The notes: generated from the letters alone by a model not told the origin. 46,110 nucleotides of DNA from an uncultured Pelagibacteraceae bacterium (GCA_902536975.1 CACAZG010000003.1:1-46110), one strand, 5' to 3'; positions 1-9,533 are shown, counted from the first letter of the stretch. Translations and numbers: made by a program.

Positions 1-159
1 CCGCCAATTGGCGCGACCCAAATTGGATGGTACTATTTTGGACAAGAGATGGGGGTAAATTTTGGTATGGTTGCAGGTGTCATTAGTGTAATAACCGCAG
101 CTTATCTAATGTATCAAATGGGATGGAGAGATGACGATGATGACGATTATGACTACTAG
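1..159 (+). CDS. C-terminal end of an unidentified membrane protein (partial)
   Basis: An open frame runs from the first base to TAG at 157-159 and gives the last 52 residues of a protein that begins outside the window. About 20 residues in the middle are hydrophobic and look like a final membrane helix (GMVAGVISVITAAYLMY). The protein ends in a short, strongly acidic tail, RDDDDDDYDY. It lies 40 bases upstream of the dehydrogenase-ETF operon on the same strand, so it could be a transporter for the same substrates, but that is inference. I do not recognise the family from this fragment. Confidence 0.6.
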   Translation, partial: PPIGATQIGWYYFGQEMGVNFGMVAGVISVITAAYLMYQMGWRDDDDDDYDY

Positions 160-199
160 AATTATGTTTTGTTTATAAGAAAAATTAGGTAAAAATCGC

Positions 200-2635
200 A
201 TGATGAAATCAAAAGCAAAAGTCGTAGTAGTTGGTGGAGGTGTTGTTGGTGTCAGCGCACTTTATCATTTAGCAAAAAAAGGTTGGTCTGATGTTGTATT
301 AGTTGAACGAAAAGAATTAACTTCAGGTTCTACATGGCATGCTGCGGGACTTCTTCCATTATTTAATATGAGTTATTCAGTAGGACAACTTCATAAGTAT
401 GCCGTCAATTTATATAAAAGTTTAGAAGAGGAAACTGGAAAGAATGTTGGATTTAGTGTTGTATCAAATATCAGATTAGCAAGCAATCAAGACAGGATGG
501 ATGAATACCACCAGTATGCGGGTGTTGCTAAAACAATCGGAGTAGATGTTAAATTTTTAACTCCAGAACAAGTTAAAGAAATTTGGCCATTATGTCATAC
601 AGATGATCTAGTTGGAGCAATACAACATCCTGAAGATGGCTACATTCAACCTGCCGATCTAACTCAAGCGTTAGCAACAGGGGCGAGAAATAGAGGAGCT
701 GAGATATATAGAAATACAACAGTTTTAGCGATGAGACAAAATAAGGATGGTTGGATTGTTGAAACAGATAAAGGGTCAATAGAATGCGAACATGTAATCT
801 CTTGCTCTGGAAACTTTGCTAGACAGACTGGAAAAATGGTAGGTTTGGATATTCCGGTAATACCTGTTGAACATCAATATATTGTAACAGAGCCACATCC
901 AGAAATTCAAAAAAGAAAAAAAGATGGATTACCTGAGATGGGAGTATTAAGAGATAGTGATAGTAGATGGTATATGAGAGAAGAGGCTGGTGGTTTAATA
1001 TTAGGTCCCTATGAAGATGGAGCTCCAGCATGTTATGTTAATGGACCTTCCAAAGAGTCTGAATACGAATTATTCCAAGAAGACTTGGATAGACTAGCAC
1101 CACATATTGAAGGTGCGATACATAGAGTTCCTGCTTTTGGAGAAGTAGGAGTTAAAAAAGTTTACAACGGTGCTATCTGTTATACACCCGATGGAAATCC
1201 CATTGTTGGACCAGCATGGGGTTTAAAAAATTTTTGGATAAATGAAGGTCATAGCTTTGGAATTACTGCTGCTGGTGGAGCAGGTTGGCAATTAGCAGAG
1301 TGGATTATAGATGGAGAGCCAACAATAGATATGTTAGGTGTTGAGCCAAGAAGATATGGTGATTATTGCTCAAAATCTTATCTTAAAGAGAAAAATGAGG
1401 AAGCTTACAGCCATGTATTTATCACTCACTTTCCAGATGAAGAAAGACCAGCTGCAAGACCATTAAGAACAGCTCCTTGTTATGACAGAATGAAAAATCT
1501 TGGTGCAGTTTTTGGTCAAAAGTTTGGATGGGAAAGACCTAATTTTTTTGCAACTGATGGGATGGAGCAAAAGGACGATTGGTCTTTTAGAAGATCAAAT
1601 TGGTTCAAGGCTATCGAGAAAGAGTGCAAGAATGTAAAGGAAAATGTTGGTCTACTAGATATGACAGCATTCGCAAAATGTAGAATAAAAGGTCCTGGAG
1701 CTGAGGAATTTTTAGATAAGTTGGTCGCAAACAAACTTCCAAAAAAAATAGGTAGAATAAATTTATGTCATGCATTGAATACTAAAGGTGGTGTTCATTC
1801 AGAATTTACAATAATGAGAGAATCAGAAAGTAGTTTTTATTTGGTTTCTGCGGGAGCGTTTCAAAGGTTAGATCATGACTGGATATTAGGTTGGATGCCA
1901 AAAGATGGAACTGTTCAATTTGAAAACTTAACAAACAGCAAAGGTGTTCTAGTTGTATCAGGACCAAAAGCCAGAGAGTTAATGCAAAGAGTATCTAATG
2001 ATGATTTTTCAAATGAAAATTTTAAATGGTTAAGTGCAAAACAAGTAGATGTAGGATTTGCACCAGTAAATGCAATGAGAGTAAATTTTGTAGGAGAGTT
2101 AGGCTGGGAACTACATCATCCTATTGAATATCAAAACCATATTTTTGATAAGTTAATGGATGCAGGACAAGATTTAGGTTTAAAACCATATGGTATAAGA
2201 GCTATGAACAGTTTAAGAGTTGAAAAATCTTACAAATTGGTTGGCACCGAATTATCCATTGAATATTCACCATATGAAAGTGGTTTAGATAGATTTGTCC
2301 ATCCAAATAAAGGAAGTTTTATTGGTTTAGAAGCTTTGAATAAATGGAGAGAGAAAGGTTTTGATAACAAACTTGTTACTTTAGAAGTTCATGAAACAAG
2401 TGATGCAGACGTGCTTGGAAATAACCCTATTTATGAAAACGGTAGTGTTGTCGGTAGAGCAACAGGAGGTGATTTTGGTTTTAGACTAGGAAAATCTATC
2501 GCACTAGGAATGGTTAAGCCAGAGCTAGCTAATATTGGACAAAAACTAAAGATTGATATACTTGGTAAGATGCATGAGGCAACAATTTTAGAGGAGAGTC
2601 CTTATGATGCAGAAAATAAATTATTAAGAGCATAA
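200..2635 (+). CDS. FAD-dependent dimethylglycine/sarcosine dehydrogenase-type oxidoreductase with C-terminal GcvT domains
   Basis: 811 residues. It has an N-terminal DAO-type Rossmann domain with the FAD motif GGGVVG at residues 12-17, and TWHAAG, whose His47 matches the covalently flavinylated histidine of dimethylglycine and sarcosine dehydrogenases. A central FAO_M-like region follows, and from about residue 420 an aminomethyltransferase (GcvT) fold that in this family transfers the methyl carbon to tetrahydrofolate. Its length is typical of mitochondrial and bacterial DMGDH/SARDH. The stop overlaps the etfB start (TAATG), so the electron acceptor is encoded in the same operon; this supports a dehydrogenase rather than an oxidase. 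The likely role is oxidative N-demethylation of a methylated glycine derived from glycine betaine. Which one cannot be decided here. The start may be ATG 200 or ATG 203; the ribosome site (AGGT) is weak. A paralogue lies at 13535-15979. Confidence 0.88.
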   Translation: MMKSKAKVVVVGGGVVGVSALYHLAKKGWSDVVLVERKELTSGSTWHAAGLLPLFNMSYSVGQLHKYAVNLYKSLEEETGKNVGFSVVSNIRLASNQDRMDEYHQYAGVAKTIGVDVKFLTPEQVKEIWPLCHTDDLVGAIQHPEDGYIQPADLTQALATGARNRGAEIYRNTTVLAMRQNKDGWIVETDKGSIECEHVISCSGNFARQTGKMVGLDIPVIPVEHQYIVTEPHPEIQKRKKDGLPEMGVLRDSDSRWYMREEAGGLILGPYEDGAPACYVNGPSKESEYELFQEDLDRLAPHIEGAIHRVPAFGEVGVKKVYNGAICYTPDGNPIVGPAWGLKNFWINEGHSFGITAAGGAGWQLAEWIIDGEPTIDMLGVEPRRYGDYCSKSYLKEKNEEAYSHVFITHFPDEERPAARPLRTAPCYDRMKNLGAVFGQKFGWERPNFFATDGMEQKDDWSFRRSNWFKAIEKECKNVKENVGLLDMTAFAKCRIKGPGAEEFLDKLVANKLPKKIGRINLCHALNTKGGVHSEFTIMRESESSFYLVSAGAFQRLDHDWILGWMPKDGTVQFENLTNSKGVLVVSGPKARELMQRVSNDDFSNENFKWLSAKQVDVGFAPVNAMRVNFVGELGWELHHPIEYQNHIFDKLMDAGQDLGLKPYGIRAMNSLRVEKSYKLVGTELSIEYSPYESGLDRFVHPNKGSFIGLEALNKWREKGFDNKLVTLEVHETSDADVLGNNPIYENGSVVGRATGGDFGFRLGKSIALGMVKPELANIGQKLKIDILGKMHEATILEESPYDAENKLLRA

Positions 2636-3384
2636 TGAAAATTTTAGTCGCTGTAAAAAGGGTAATTGATTATAACGTCCAAATAAGAGTAAAAGAGGAT
2701 GGCAGTGGCGTTGTGACAGACAATGTTAAAATGTCAACTAATCCACCAGATGATAATGCAATTGAGGAAGCTGTTAAAATTAAAGAGGCTGGAAAAGCTT
2801 CAGAAATAATAGCTGTAACAGTTGGAGAAGAAAAAGCCCAAGAGACTGTTAGAAAAGCACTAGCAGTTGGAGCGGATAGAGGAATTCATATAAAAGTGGA
2901 TAGTGTATTAGAACCTCTTGCTGTTTCTAAAATTCTTAAAAAAATTGTTGAAAAAGAAAATCCAGATTTAGTTTTCATGGGCAAACAAGCAATTGACGAT
3001 GATTGCAACCAAACTGGTCAAATGTTGGCTGCACATTTAAACTGGCCTCAAGCTACTTTTGCATCAAAAATTGAAGTTAAAGAAAATTCATTAGAAGTAA
3101 CTAGAGAAGTCGATGAGGGTTTAGAAACTATTGAAGTTAATACACCTGCAATAGTGACATGTGACTTAAGATTAAATGAACCAAGATATGCATCACTACC
3201 AAATATTATGAAAGCAAAGAAAAAACCTATTGAACAAATTAATGCGTCAGATCTAGGAGTTGATACTAACCCTAGAATAGAACATATTAAAATTGAGGAA
3301 CCGCCTAAAAGAAAAGCAGGTATAAAGGTTGCTAGTGTTGAGGAGTTGGTGCAAAAATTAAAAAATGAGGCTAAGGTAATATAA
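2635..3384 (+). CDS. etfB: electron transfer flavoprotein beta subunit
   Basis: 249 residues, the usual length. EtfB binds AMP and pairs with EtfA to form the soluble FAD protein that carries electrons from acyl-CoA and N-methyl dehydrogenases to ETF-quinone oxidoreductase. The family signature around residues 178-197 ([20 protein letters not shown]) is intact; it forms the recognition loop that docks partner dehydrogenases. The start overlaps the upstream dehydrogenase stop, and the stop overlaps the etfA start by one base, both TAATG. This suggests translational coupling and equal expression of the subunits. Confidence 0.96.
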   Translation: MKILVAVKRVIDYNVQIRVKEDGSGVVTDNVKMSTNPPDDNAIEEAVKIKEAGKASEIIAVTVGEEKAQETVRKALAVGADRGIHIKVDSVLEPLAVSKILKKIVEKENPDLVFMGKQAIDDDCNQTGQMLAAHLNWPQATFASKIEVKENSLEVTREVDEGLETIEVNTPAIVTCDLRLNEPRYASLPNIMKAKKKPIEQINASDLGVDTNPRIEHIKIEEPPKRKAGIKVASVEELVQKLKNEAKVI

Positions 3385-4337
3385 TGTCAGTTTTATTAAT
3401 AGCAGAGCATAACAATAAAGAAGTCAAATCATTTACTTTAAACGCAATTACAGCTGCATCTCAGATAGATCAAGACTTACATGTTTTATTAATTGGTCAT
3501 AATGCAGATGACGTTGCAAAATCCTTATCTGAGGTACCTTTGGTAAAAAAAGTACTTCATATGGATAATGAAATTTATGAAAATTATATTGCTGAAAATT
3601 ATACTTCAGCAATTTTAAAACATGCTGATAAATATTCTCATATAGTCTGTTCAGCAAATACCTTTGGAAAAAATCTAATGCCTAGAATTGCTGCATTATT
3701 AGATATTTCTCAAGTGAGTGATATAATAAAAGTAATTTCTCCAGATACATTCCTAAGACCAATTTATGCTGGTAATGCATTTGCTACTGTCAAAAGTAAT
3801 GATGATAAAAAGTGTATAACAATAAGACCAACATCATTTGAGGCGGCTGAAACCACAGGTGGGTCAGCAGAAATTGAGAAAGTGGATGCAGCAGATAAAA
3901 CTGAAAATACAAAATTTGTGAACAGAGAGGAAATTAAATCAGATAGACCTGAATTAGGAACAGCTAGAATTGTTATTTCTGGAGGAAGAGGGTTGCAAAG
4001 TGGTGAGAATTTCAAATTAATAACTGATGTTGCAGACAAATTAAATGCTGCAATAGGGGCATCAAGAGCAGCAGTTGATGCAGGTTATATTACAAACGAA
4101 CATCAGGTTGGACAAACAGGTAAAGTAGTAGTTCCAGACTTATATATAGCAGTTGGAATCTCTGGGGCTATCCAGCATTTAGCTGGCATGAAAGAAAGTA
4201 AAGTTATCGTGGCTATAAATAAAGACGGTGAGGCACCAATTTTTAGTGTCGCAGACTACGGCTTAGAAGCTGATTTATTCGAAGCACTTCCTCAATTCTT
4301 AGAGGAGTTGAATAAATTAAACACTATACAAAAATAA
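3384..4337 (+). CDS. etfA: electron transfer flavoprotein alpha subunit
   Basis: 317 residues, full length. The C-terminal FAD-binding domain from about residue 225 carries the typical [20 protein letters not shown] and [12 protein letters not shown] segments that hold the flavin, with a preserved NKDGEAPIF stretch. It forms the heterodimer with EtfB, and the gene is translationally coupled to etfB by TAATG. 21 bases separate it from the ETF-quinone oxidoreductase gene, so dehydrogenase, carrier and quinone reductase form one cluster. Confidence 0.96.
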   Translation: MSVLLIAEHNNKEVKSFTLNAITAASQIDQDLHVLLIGHNADDVAKSLSEVPLVKKVLHMDNEIYENYIAENYTSAILKHADKYSHIVCSANTFGKNLMPRIAALLDISQVSDIIKVISPDTFLRPIYAGNAFATVKSNDDKKCITIRPTSFEAAETTGGSAEIEKVDAADKTENTKFVNREEIKSDRPELGTARIVISGGRGLQSGENFKLITDVADKLNAAIGASRAAVDAGYITNEHQVGQTGKVVVPDLYIAVGISGAIQHLAGMKESKVIVAINKDGEAPIFSVADYGLEADLFEALPQFLEELNKLNTIQK

Positions 4338-4358
4338 CAAATACTGTAAAAAAATAAT

Positions 4359-5978
4359 ATGTCCAGAGAAGTGATGGAATACGATGTAGTAATCGTAGGT
4401 GGCGGACCATCAGGACTTTCAACTGCAATTAAATTAAAGCAGTTAAATCCAGATATTAATGTCTGCCTGTTAGAAAAAGCATCTGAAATAGGTGCACATA
4501 TTTTATCAGGGAACGTGTTTGAAACACGAGCTTTAGATGAACTGTTGACTAATTGGAAGGATCTTAATGCACCAATTAAAACAAAAGTTACTAAAGAAAA
4601 ATTTTTATTTTTAGGAAAGACTAAAAAAATTAGTTGGCCAACTTGGTTATTACCTAAAGTTCAACAAAATCATAATAACTATATAATTAGTCTTGCTAAT
4701 TTATGTAGATGGTTAGCAGAGCAAGCTGAAAATTTAGGTGTTGAAATATTTCCAGGGTTTCCTGCAAGTGAGGTTTTATATAACGAAGATGGTTCTGTGA
4801 AAGGTATTGCAACTCAAGATATGGGTTTAGATAAAGATGGAAATAAAAAAGATAGTTATGAACCTGGAATGGAGCTCCATGGAAAGGTAACAGTTTTCGC
4901 TGAAGGTTGTAGGGGTCACTTAGGAAAAGAATTAATTAAAAAATTTGAATTAGATAAAGGAAAAGATCCACAACAATATGGAATTGGTTTCAAAGAAATT
5001 TGGGAATTAAAAGAGGAAAAACATGAAGAAGGTTTAGTAATGCATACAGCAGGCTGGCCTTTAGATAATAATACTTATGGAGGAAGCTTTGTTTATCATG
5101 CTGAAAATAAACAGATTTTTTTAGGTTATGTCATAGGGCTTGATTATAAAAATCCTCATCTATCACCTTTTGATGAATTTCAAAGATTTAAAACTCATCC
5201 TGCAATCAAGTCAATGTTGGAAGGTGGTAAAAGAATATCCTATGGAGCAAGAGCACTTATAGAGGGTGGTTTTCAAAGTTTGCCTAAAATGTTTATGCCG
5301 GGTGCACTATTGGTTGGTTGTGATGCTGGTACTTTAAATATGCCAAAAATAAAAGGTTCCCACACGGCAATGAAGAGCGGTATGATTGCAGCTGAGACTA
5401 TTGTAGATCATTTAAATTCAAACAAAGAATTATCTGTTTATGAAGAAAAATTTAAAAATAGTTGGGTTTATAAGGAATTATATGAAGCCAGAAATGTTAA
5501 ACCAAGTTTTAGTTGGGGTTTAATTTTGGGAATAATATTTACAGGAATTGATCAAATTTTATTTAAAGGAAAATTACCTTTTACTCTTAAACATAAGCAT
5601 GCTGATCACGAAACATTGAAGCCCGCTAATGAAATGCCTAAAATAGAGTATCCAAAACCAGATAATGTGATTACATTTGATAAAACTAGTTCAGTTTACT
5701 TAACAGGAACAAACCATACTGATAATCAACCTGTTCATCTTCAACTTAAAGATAAAGATTTGCCAATCAAATATACTTTAGGAAAATATGATGAGCCTGC
5801 TCAAAGATATTGCCCTGTTGGTGTTTATGAAATACAGAAAGAAAATGAAGTTGAAAAGTTTGTTATAAATTCTCAAAACTGTATTCATTGCAAAACTTGC
5901 GATATAAAAGAGCCATCACAAAATATTACATGGGTTACTCCAGAAGGTGGCGGCGGACCTAAGTATGGAAATATGTGA
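4359..5978 (+). CDS. electron transfer flavoprotein-ubiquinone oxidoreductase
   Basis: 539 residues, matching ETF-QO. The N-terminal FAD motif GGGPSGLS is at about 14-21. The C-terminal [4Fe-4S] ligands are seen as C485 followed by C508, C511 and C514 (CIHCKTC). The enzyme sits on the inner membrane face and passes electrons from reduced ETF to ubiquinone. The last gene of the dehydrogenase-etfB-etfA cluster, it completes the path to respiration. The start is ATG 4359 or ATG 4374 (MEYDV); an AGAGAAG lies just before the second. The stop ends at the base before the convergent DUF2237 gene, leaving no room for a separate terminator. Confidence 0.96.
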   Translation: MSREVMEYDVVIVGGGPSGLSTAIKLKQLNPDINVCLLEKASEIGAHILSGNVFETRALDELLTNWKDLNAPIKTKVTKEKFLFLGKTKKISWPTWLLPKVQQNHNNYIISLANLCRWLAEQAENLGVEIFPGFPASEVLYNEDGSVKGIATQDMGLDKDGNKKDSYEPGMELHGKVTVFAEGCRGHLGKELIKKFELDKGKDPQQYGIGFKEIWELKEEKHEEGLVMHTAGWPLDNNTYGGSFVYHAENKQIFLGYVIGLDYKNPHLSPFDEFQRFKTHPAIKSMLEGGKRISYGARALIEGGFQSLPKMFMPGALLVGCDAGTLNMPKIKGSHTAMKSGMIAAETIVDHLNSNKELSVYEEKFKNSWVYKELYEARNVKPSFSWGLILGIIFTGIDQILFKGKLPFTLKHKHADHETLKPANEMPKIEYPKPDNVITFDKTSSVYLTGTNHTDNQPVHLQLKDKDLPIKYTLGKYDEPAQRYCPVGVYEIQKENEVEKFVINSQNCIHCKTCDIKEPSQNITWVTPEGGGGPKYGNM

Positions 5979-6353
5979 TTAGGAAAGATCTATTGCAAAC
6001 TTTTTTAAAGTTTCAATTGGTACAAGTTTTAAAGTGTTCATATGAGTTTTTTTTAGATAAATAGAACATCCAATTCCTGCTTCTAAGGCTCTAGCAACCC
6101 AACCTGCACATACACACCAGTTATCACCATCTTTAAGTCCGGGAAAACCAAACTCAGGGTGAGGCGTGATTAAATCATTACCAGCTTCTTTACACCATTG
6201 TAAAAATTCATCGTTAACTTTTACACAAACTGTATGTAACCCATGATCATTTTCATCTGTATTGCAACAACCATCTCTAAACCAACCAGTTAAAGGATTT
6301 TTTGAACATTCTTCTAGATCTTCTCCAAGAACATTTTTTTGAATTTCACTCAT
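5979..6353 (-). CDS. DUF2237 family protein
   Basis: 124 residues with the DUF2237 pattern: NVLGEDLEECS near the start, then TGWFRDGCC, HGLHTVCVKV, FPGLKDGDNWCVCA and W..A..AG. The family is widespread in bacteria and of unknown function; the several conserved Cys, Asp and His residues suggest metal binding or a redox role, which is inference. It is translated after hisI with a one-base TAATG overlap, so the two are expressed together. It converges on ETF-QO with no gap. Confidence 0.85.
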   Translation of the reverse strand: MSEIQKNVLGEDLEECSKNPLTGWFRDGCCNTDENDHGLHTVCVKVNDEFLQWCKEAGNDLITPHPEFGFPGLKDGDNWCVCAGWVARALEAGIGCSIYLKKTHMNTLKLVPIETLKKFAIDLS

Positions 6354-6820
6354 TAAATTTTGGTAGGATTTGGTTGTCCTTTATAAACAACTTCTGGATC
6401 AAATTTTTTATTTTCTTCTTCGAATTTCATTTCAACTTTTCGACCATTCTCAATTTTTCCCATTGGAACCGATCTATAAAAGCAAGATCTATAACCAACA
6501 TGGCAACTAGCTCCGTCACCAATATCAACAGTAATCCATACCGCATCTTGATCATCATCAATTCTTATTTCTTTTACTTTTTGAGTAAATCCACTTGTTT
6601 TTCCTTTATGCCAAATCGCTTTTCTAGATCTACTCCAGTAATGAGCTTCTTTTGTTTCAATAGTCATTTTTAATGCTTCAACATTCATATACCCATGCAT
6701 TAGAATTTCTTTAGTTTTACTGCATGTAGTAATCACAGGAATTAAACCATCATTATCAAATTTTGGCGATAATAGGTTACCTTCCTCTATATCAGCGACA
6801 TTTTCTCTTTTTTTAAACAT
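6353..6820 (-). CDS. hisI: phosphoribosyl-AMP cyclohydrolase
   Basis: 155 residues, a stand-alone HisI without a fused HisE. It opens the adenine ring of phosphoribosyl-AMP in the third step of histidine synthesis. Family motifs are clear: MHGYMN near 41-46, YWSRSR..WHKG..SG at about 61-77, the metal-binding DDDQD at 88-92, and the zinc cysteines C106 and C113 in ASCHVGYRSCF. No other his gene is in the window. It is the first gene of a two-gene operon with DUF2237 and diverges from folE across a 79-base AT-rich spacer. Confidence 0.95.
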   Translation of the reverse strand: MFKKRENVADIEEGNLLSPKFDNDGLIPVITTCSKTKEILMHGYMNVEALKMTIETKEAHYWSRSRKAIWHKGKTSGFTQKVKEIRIDDDQDAVWITVDIGDGASCHVGYRSCFYRSVPMGKIENGRKVEMKFEEENKKFDPEVVYKGQPNPTKI

Positions 6821-6899
6821 ATATAATCCGCATTATCTAGCATATTAATGAATATATTAAATATTTTAATTTTAAGGATTTACTGTATAAAAAGGCGCT

Positions 6900-7508
6900 A
6901 TGAAATTAGTAAAAGACACAGACAATAAAAATTTAGAGACTAAACAAGTTTCAGATAAAGAAGCTGAAGAAGCTTTGATTAAGATATTAACTTGGATTGG
7001 TGAGGATCCAAATAGAGAAGGTTTGTTAGAAACACCAAAGAGAGTAATAAAAGCATATAAGGAATTTTTTAGTGGGTATAAAGAGGATGCTAATAAAGTT
7101 TTAGAAAAAACTTTTGGTGACGTTGAAGGATATAATGACATGGTAATTCAAAAGAATATATCTGTGCAAAGTCATTGCGAACATCATATGGTTCCAATAT
7201 TGGGTATGGCACACGTTGCATACATACCAAAAGAAAGAGTTGTAGGACTAAGTAAGCTAGCAAGAGTTGTTGATGTATTTGCAAAAAGGTTGCAAACACA
7301 AGAAAGATTAACACTACAAATTGCTAAATCAATTATGACTGCTCTTGATGCTAAGGGTGTTGCAGTAACAATCGATGCAGCTCATCAATGTATGACTACT
7401 AGAGGGATAAAAAAAGAAAGAGCATCTACAGTTACTAATTACTTTTTAGGTCAATTTAAGGACGATCTTTCTATTCAGAATAGATACTTACGATTTATTA
7501 AAGAATAG
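6900..7508 (+). CDS. folE: GTP cyclohydrolase I
   Basis: 202 residues, the normal type I length. It converts GTP to dihydroneopterin triphosphate, the first step of folate synthesis. The zinc ligands are visible as C93 and H96 in SHCEHHMVP and C164 in AHQCMTTRG. The core LGMAHVAYIPKERVVGLSKL and RLQTQERLT stretches are intact. Folate supply fits the tetrahydrofolate-dependent GcvT dehydrogenases nearby, but no shared regulation is shown. It starts at ATG 6900, with a TATAAA at about 6885-6890 just upstream that may serve as its -10 box. Confidence 0.96.
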   Translation: MKLVKDTDNKNLETKQVSDKEAEEALIKILTWIGEDPNREGLLETPKRVIKAYKEFFSGYKEDANKVLEKTFGDVEGYNDMVIQKNISVQSHCEHHMVPILGMAHVAYIPKERVVGLSKLARVVDVFAKRLQTQERLTLQIAKSIMTALDAKGVAVTIDAAHQCMTTRGIKKERASTVTNYFLGQFKDDLSIQNRYLRFIKE

Positions 7509-7510
7509 AG

Positions 7511-7516
7511 TATAAT
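7511..7516 (+). promoter_or_regulatory. possible -10 box for a near-leaderless acuI-lysR transcript
   Basis: A perfect TATAAT lies six bases before the acuI ATG at 7522. A weak -35 candidate TTACGA (7488-7493) sits 17 bases upstream inside folE. If used, transcription would begin at or next to the start codon, giving a leaderless mRNA. AT-rich DNA yields such hexamers by chance, so confidence is low. Confidence 0.3.
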
Positions 7517-7521
7517 CACAT

Positions 7522-8526
7522 ATGTCTGATACTTTCAAAGCCCTGGTTATAAACCAGGTGGGTGAAAATTTTTCTCAAGAAGTTAAAGAATTAAATTTTG
7601 ATTTTTTAAACGAAGGTGAAGTTTTAGTTAAAATACAATACTCAGATCTTAATTATAAGGATGCTTTGATTTTAAAAGATGGTGCAAAATTAGTTAAAGA
7701 GTTTCCAAGAATTCCTGGAATTGATTTCTCAGGTACAGTAGCAGAAAGCAAGTCAGATGAATTTAAAGAAGGTGATGAGGTAATACTTACTGGTTGTAGG
7801 GTTGGAGAATTATTTCATGGAGGGTTCTCTCAATATGCAAGAGTTAAAAAAGAATTTCTGATAAAGAAACCTTCAGGTATTGATTTGAAGCAAGCAATGA
7901 TGATGGGTACTGCAGGCTTTACAGCAATGTTGTGCGCATTTGCCGTTAAAGCAAAAGAAGAATTATTACTACAAAGTAAAGTGAATGATGTCCTTGTAAC
8001 AGGTTCAACAGGTGGAGTAGGGATGGTTGCAGTAAATATTCTGTCAAAAATGGGATGTAATGTAACCGCAATCACAGGAAAACCTGAAAAAGCTGATTAT
8101 TTAAAAGAATTAGGAGCAAAAACTGTTTTAGATCGTAAAGAATTTGAAGGTGAACCAAGATTAATTGGTAAAGGTACTTGGGATGGTGTTGTTGACACTG
8201 TTGGTGGAAATATTTTAGCAAACGCAATATCTCAAACAAGATTAAAAGGAATTGTAGCTGTTTGTGGTAATGCGAGTGGAACTAACAAATTAAATACTTC
8301 TGTTGTTCCTTTTTATATCAGAGCTGTAAAACTATGGGGCGTAGACTCAGTTAATGTAAGCAACAAAAGAAAAGAATTTGTATGGGGTGAAGTACCAAGT
8401 TTAGTAGATTTTAGTATTATAGAAAAATCAATTAAAATAGTTGGGCTTGAAGAACTATTGACTGTATTTCCGGAAATGCTTGAAGGAAAACTGAAAAATA
8501 GAATTCTAGTGGATGTAAATAAATAA
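7522..8526 (+). CDS. acuI: AcuI/YhdH-type NADPH-dependent acryloyl-CoA reductase (MDR superfamily)
   Basis: 334 residues, a medium-chain dehydrogenase/reductase without the structural zinc site. It has the YhdH/AcuI start (KALVINQ), the SDLNYKDAL segment at about 41-49, IPGIDFSGTV, and the cofactor-binding TGSTGGVGMVA at about 159-169. AcuI reduces toxic acryloyl-CoA to propionyl-CoA, a step in dimethylsulfoniopropionate use. Membership of the AcuI/YhdH family is firm, but the exact substrate is inferred. Its stop overlaps the lysR start (TAATG), so a local regulator is co-transcribed. A 17-bp palindrome overlaps codons 7-13. Confidence 0.85.
   Translation: MSDTFKALVINQVGENFSQEVKELNFDFLNEGEVLVKIQYSDLNYKDALILKDGAKLVKEFPRIPGIDFSGTVAESKSDEFKEGDEVILTGCRVGELFHGGFSQYARVKKEFLIKKPSGIDLKQAMMMGTAGFTAMLCAFAVKAKEELLLQSKVNDVLVTGSTGGVGMVAVNILSKMGCNVTAITGKPEKADYLKELGAKTVLDRKEFEGEPRLIGKGTWDGVVDTVGGNILANAISQTRLKGIVAVCGNASGTNKLNTSVVPFYIRAVKLWGVDSVNVSNKRKEFVWGEVPSLVDFSIIEKSIKIVGLEELLTVFPEMLEGKLKNRILVDVNK
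7542..7558. promoter_or_regulatory. perfect 7-3-7 palindrome at the start of acuI, possible LysR-type operator
   Basis: CCTGGTT-ATA-AACCAGG is a perfect inverted repeat. It contains T (7544), eleven bases, then A (7556), the T-N11-A form bound by LysR-type regulators. It lies 20 bases inside acuI, whose co-transcribed downstream neighbour is a LysR gene. It could be an operator or an mRNA hairpin near the start codon. It lies in coding sequence (codons for LVINQ), so chance is a real alternative. Confidence 0.3.
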
Positions 8527-9416
8527 TGGATTGGGACAAATTAAAAATTTTTCATGCAGTAGCTGAAGCTGGTAGTTTTACAAGCGCTACTGTAATTTTA
8601 AATCTAAGCCAATCTGCAATTAGTAGACAAATTCAATCTTTAGAAGAAGATTTAAAAGTAAAGTTATTTGAAAGACATGCTAGAGGCTTAACTTTAACTG
8701 AAAATGGAGAATACGTTTACAAAACAGCTCATGAGGTAATAAGTAAACTTAAAGAGGTTGAAACAACATTAGGGGACCAAAAACATAAACCAACAGGAAA
8801 ATTGACTATTACTACTGTAAGAAGTTTTGGCACTCACTGGTTAACACCAAGGATTCAAGAATTTATGCAATTAAATCCAGAAATTGAAATAGAATTAATT
8901 TTTGACGATAAAGAATTAGATCTAAGTACTAGACAAGCTGATATTGGCATTTTTATGAGAAGACCTAAACAATTAAATTATATTCAAAGAAAATTGATGG
9001 ATATTAATTACCATATTTATGGGTCTACTAAATATTTAGAAAAATATGGAATACCAAAAACAATAAATGATTTAAGCAAACACAAATTTATATCTTTTGG
9101 AAGAGGTGCACCGTCTCCTGTTTTTAACCCTGATTGGGCATTAAAATTAGGAGTGAAGGACAATAAAAAAAGAAAAACTGTTATGAAGGTAAATAGTGTG
9201 ATGGGATTATTGCTAGCAGTTGAAAGTGGAGTTGGTCTTGCTGCTTTGCCTGATTATTTGGTATCATTATCAAGAAATGTAATTAAAGTTTTACCTAACG
9301 TCGAAGGCCCAATTACGGAAGCACATTTCGTTTTTCCAGAATCTCTTAAAAACGTGGCTAGAGTTACAACCTTCAGAAATTTTCTTTATAGTAAAATTTC
9401 TGAGTTTAAGTCTTAA
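8526..9416 (+). CDS. LysR-family transcriptional regulator
   Basis: 296 residues, typical length. The N-terminal winged helix-turn-helix is obvious: MDWDKLKIFHAVAEAGSFTS, then LNLSQSAISRQIQSLEEDLKVKLFER and LTLTENG. A periplasmic-binding-like effector domain begins at about residue 90. It is translationally coupled to acuI by TAATG, so the simplest guess is that it controls the acuI-lysR unit. The effector is unknown. The next gene downstream is the iron operon behind its own Fur-type promoter. Confidence 0.93.
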   Translation: MDWDKLKIFHAVAEAGSFTSATVILNLSQSAISRQIQSLEEDLKVKLFERHARGLTLTENGEYVYKTAHEVISKLKEVETTLGDQKHKPTGKLTITTVRSFGTHWLTPRIQEFMQLNPEIEIELIFDDKELDLSTRQADIGIFMRRPKQLNYIQRKLMDINYHIYGSTKYLEKYGIPKTINDLSKHKFISFGRGAPSPVFNPDWALKLGVKDNKKRKTVMKVNSVMGLLLAVESGVGLAALPDYLVSLSRNVIKVLPNVEGPITEAHFVFPESLKNVARVTTFRNFLYSKISEFKS

Positions 9417-9456
9417 AAACCCTAAAAATCACATAAATTATATCTGCGACACTATT

Positions 9457-9476
9457 GAGATTGATAATCATTATCA
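9457..9476 (+). promoter_or_regulatory. Fur box upstream of the iron ABC operon
   Basis: The core TGATAATCATTATCA (9462-9476) is a perfect 7-1-7 inverted repeat. The 19 bases at 9457-9475 match 17 of 19 positions of the classical Fur consensus GATAATGATAATCATTATC. It sits immediately upstream of a -35 box and before a gene for an iron-binding protein, so Fur-family iron repression is strongly suggested. Alphaproteobacteria also use RirA and Irr, which have different sites. Confidence 0.85.
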
Positions 9477-9505
9477 TTGCGAATAGTTCTCAAAATCATT
9501 ATAAA
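9477..9505 (+). promoter_or_regulatory. promoter of the iron uptake operon
   Basis: TTGCGA (9477-9482), a 17-base spacer and TATAAA (9500-9505) match a sigma-70 promoter at 4/6 and 5/6 positions. The -35 box touches the Fur box, so a bound repressor would block polymerase. The predicted start is near 9512, giving a leader of about 20 bases with AGAGAGA as ribosome site before ATG 9534. Confidence 0.6.
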
Positions 9506-9533
9506 TACATTAACAATTAACATAGAGAGATAA

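Noticed and set aside
6302..6673. Open frame of 123 codons opposite hisI and DUF2237
   Set aside because: It is antisense to two genes with clear family motifs, has a Phe/Ser-rich composition typical of a reverse frame, and no recognisable domain.
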